Source: Spirochaetota bacterium (GTDB taxonomy: Bacteria > Spirochaetota > UBA12135 > COTS27). From it: 5,250 nt of DNA. A model generated the notes under the pieces. The model did not search any database, was not told the origin of the DNA, and saw only the letters and a list, made by a program, of their open reading frames with translations. The stretch is taken from NCBI GenBank assembly GCA_030621685.1, contig JAUXHF010000151.1, positions 1 through 5,250 on the forward strand, in the 5' to 3' direction. Below are positions 5,034 to 5,250 of the stretch, piece by piece (positions within the stretch are counted from its first letter, which is position 1; the number at the start of each line of letters is the position of its first letter). A program made the translations under genes and the position numbers.

Positions 5034-5250
5034 ATGGAAATTAAAAAAAGAATAAAGCTTATATGGCACTGGGTAGAAATAAATAAAATAACTCTAGGTA
5101 GTATACTTATTTTGGGAGTAGTAGCTTGGGGTATAGTAGAATTTGTCTTTTTTCTTTGGAATATTCTTGATGGTAATAATAATACTGAGCGTGTAAAAGA
5201 AATTGCCTTGCTTCTTTTGAATAGTCTTGAGGGTAATAATATTGAGCGTG
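5034..5250 (+). CDS. One-TM membrane protein, N-terminal part (3' end outside window)
   Basis: ATG 5034 opens a frame running off the right edge, with 72 residues visible. A basic, aromatic start (MEIKKRIKLIWHWVEINK) precedes one hydrophobic segment at about 20-42 (ITLGSILILGVVAWGI, then EFVFFLW). A repeating region follows: N43-L62 (NILDGNNNTERVKEIALLLL) and again from N63 (NSLEGNNIER). The arrangement resembles the N-termini of some pentapeptide-repeat and other phage- or island-borne membrane proteins, but that is a loose impression and I do not assign a family. The Shine-Dalgarno is poor (only AGAG about 11 bases upstream), and an in-frame stop at 5010-5012 leaves no alternative upstream ATG. 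Codon use is AT-rich, like the rest of the window. Product unknown. Confidence 0.65.
   Translation, partial: MEIKKRIKLIWHWVEINKITLGSILILGVVAWGIVEFVFFLWNILDGNNNTERVKEIALLLLNSLEGNNIER
5160..5250 (+). repeat. Internal repeat of about 60 bp at the right edge
   Basis: AATATTCTTGATGGTAATAA at 5160 recurs from 5220 as AATAGTCTTGAGGGTAATAA, and both lead to GAGCGTG. The second copy lacks one codon (three Asn codons become two). Only part of the second unit is in the window, so the total copy number is unknown. Confidence 0.75.

Overview
This is an AT-rich bacterial window with a restriction-type operon on the left and centre, and a loosely packed accessory region on the right. Arg codons are largely AGA, Lys/Glu/Leu content is high, and several proteins are lysine-rich. 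That suits a low-GC Gram-negative such as a Campylobacterota or an AT-rich gammaproteobacterium, but nothing here fixes the taxon. All family names come from motif recognition, without database searches.

Left part (1-940): the 3' end of a gene for a two-TM membrane protein runs in from the left edge. Four bases after its stop lies a broken copy of the first 33 codons of the large helicase gene. This is fused to the 3' end of a Fic-family gene (FIEFML motif, a 12-bp tandem-repeat linker and a winged helix-turn-helix), whose stop codon overlaps the start of the intact helicase gene. The two copies of the helicase 5' end are 99/101 identical and exactly 455 bp apart. The best reading is a recombination scar in which a fic-res junction was joined onto an operon that once ran from the membrane gene directly into res.

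Centre (930-4145): an intact 1071-aa helicase-nuclease. It has Walker A ATGSGKT, DEGH, SAT and QLFGRGVR motifs, and a C-terminal PD-(D/E)XK nuclease (PD...DPK). It is related to type III restriction Res subunits. A methyltransferase partner would be expected outside the window. An expanded Lys/Glu repeat sits just before the Walker A motif.

Right part (4146-5250): a convergent intergenic stretch holds C-rich boxes that can form two mutually exclusive hairpins, probably a terminator region. A short minus-strand gene for a thermonuclease-like (SNase) protein follows. It has a strong Shine-Dalgarno and a good promoter, but it stops early and has Asn where the family has a metal-binding Asp. Next comes about 410 bp without a recognisable gene, rich in perfect inverted repeats, including a 26-bp palindrome. 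Last is the 5' end of a plus-strand gene for a one-TM protein that begins to repeat a roughly 60-bp unit at the window edge.

As a whole this looks like a defence or accessory island under recombination: restriction helicase, Fic remnant, membrane protein and nuclease remnant, with repeats at most junctions. No CRISPR array, tRNA, rRNA or transposase gene was seen.
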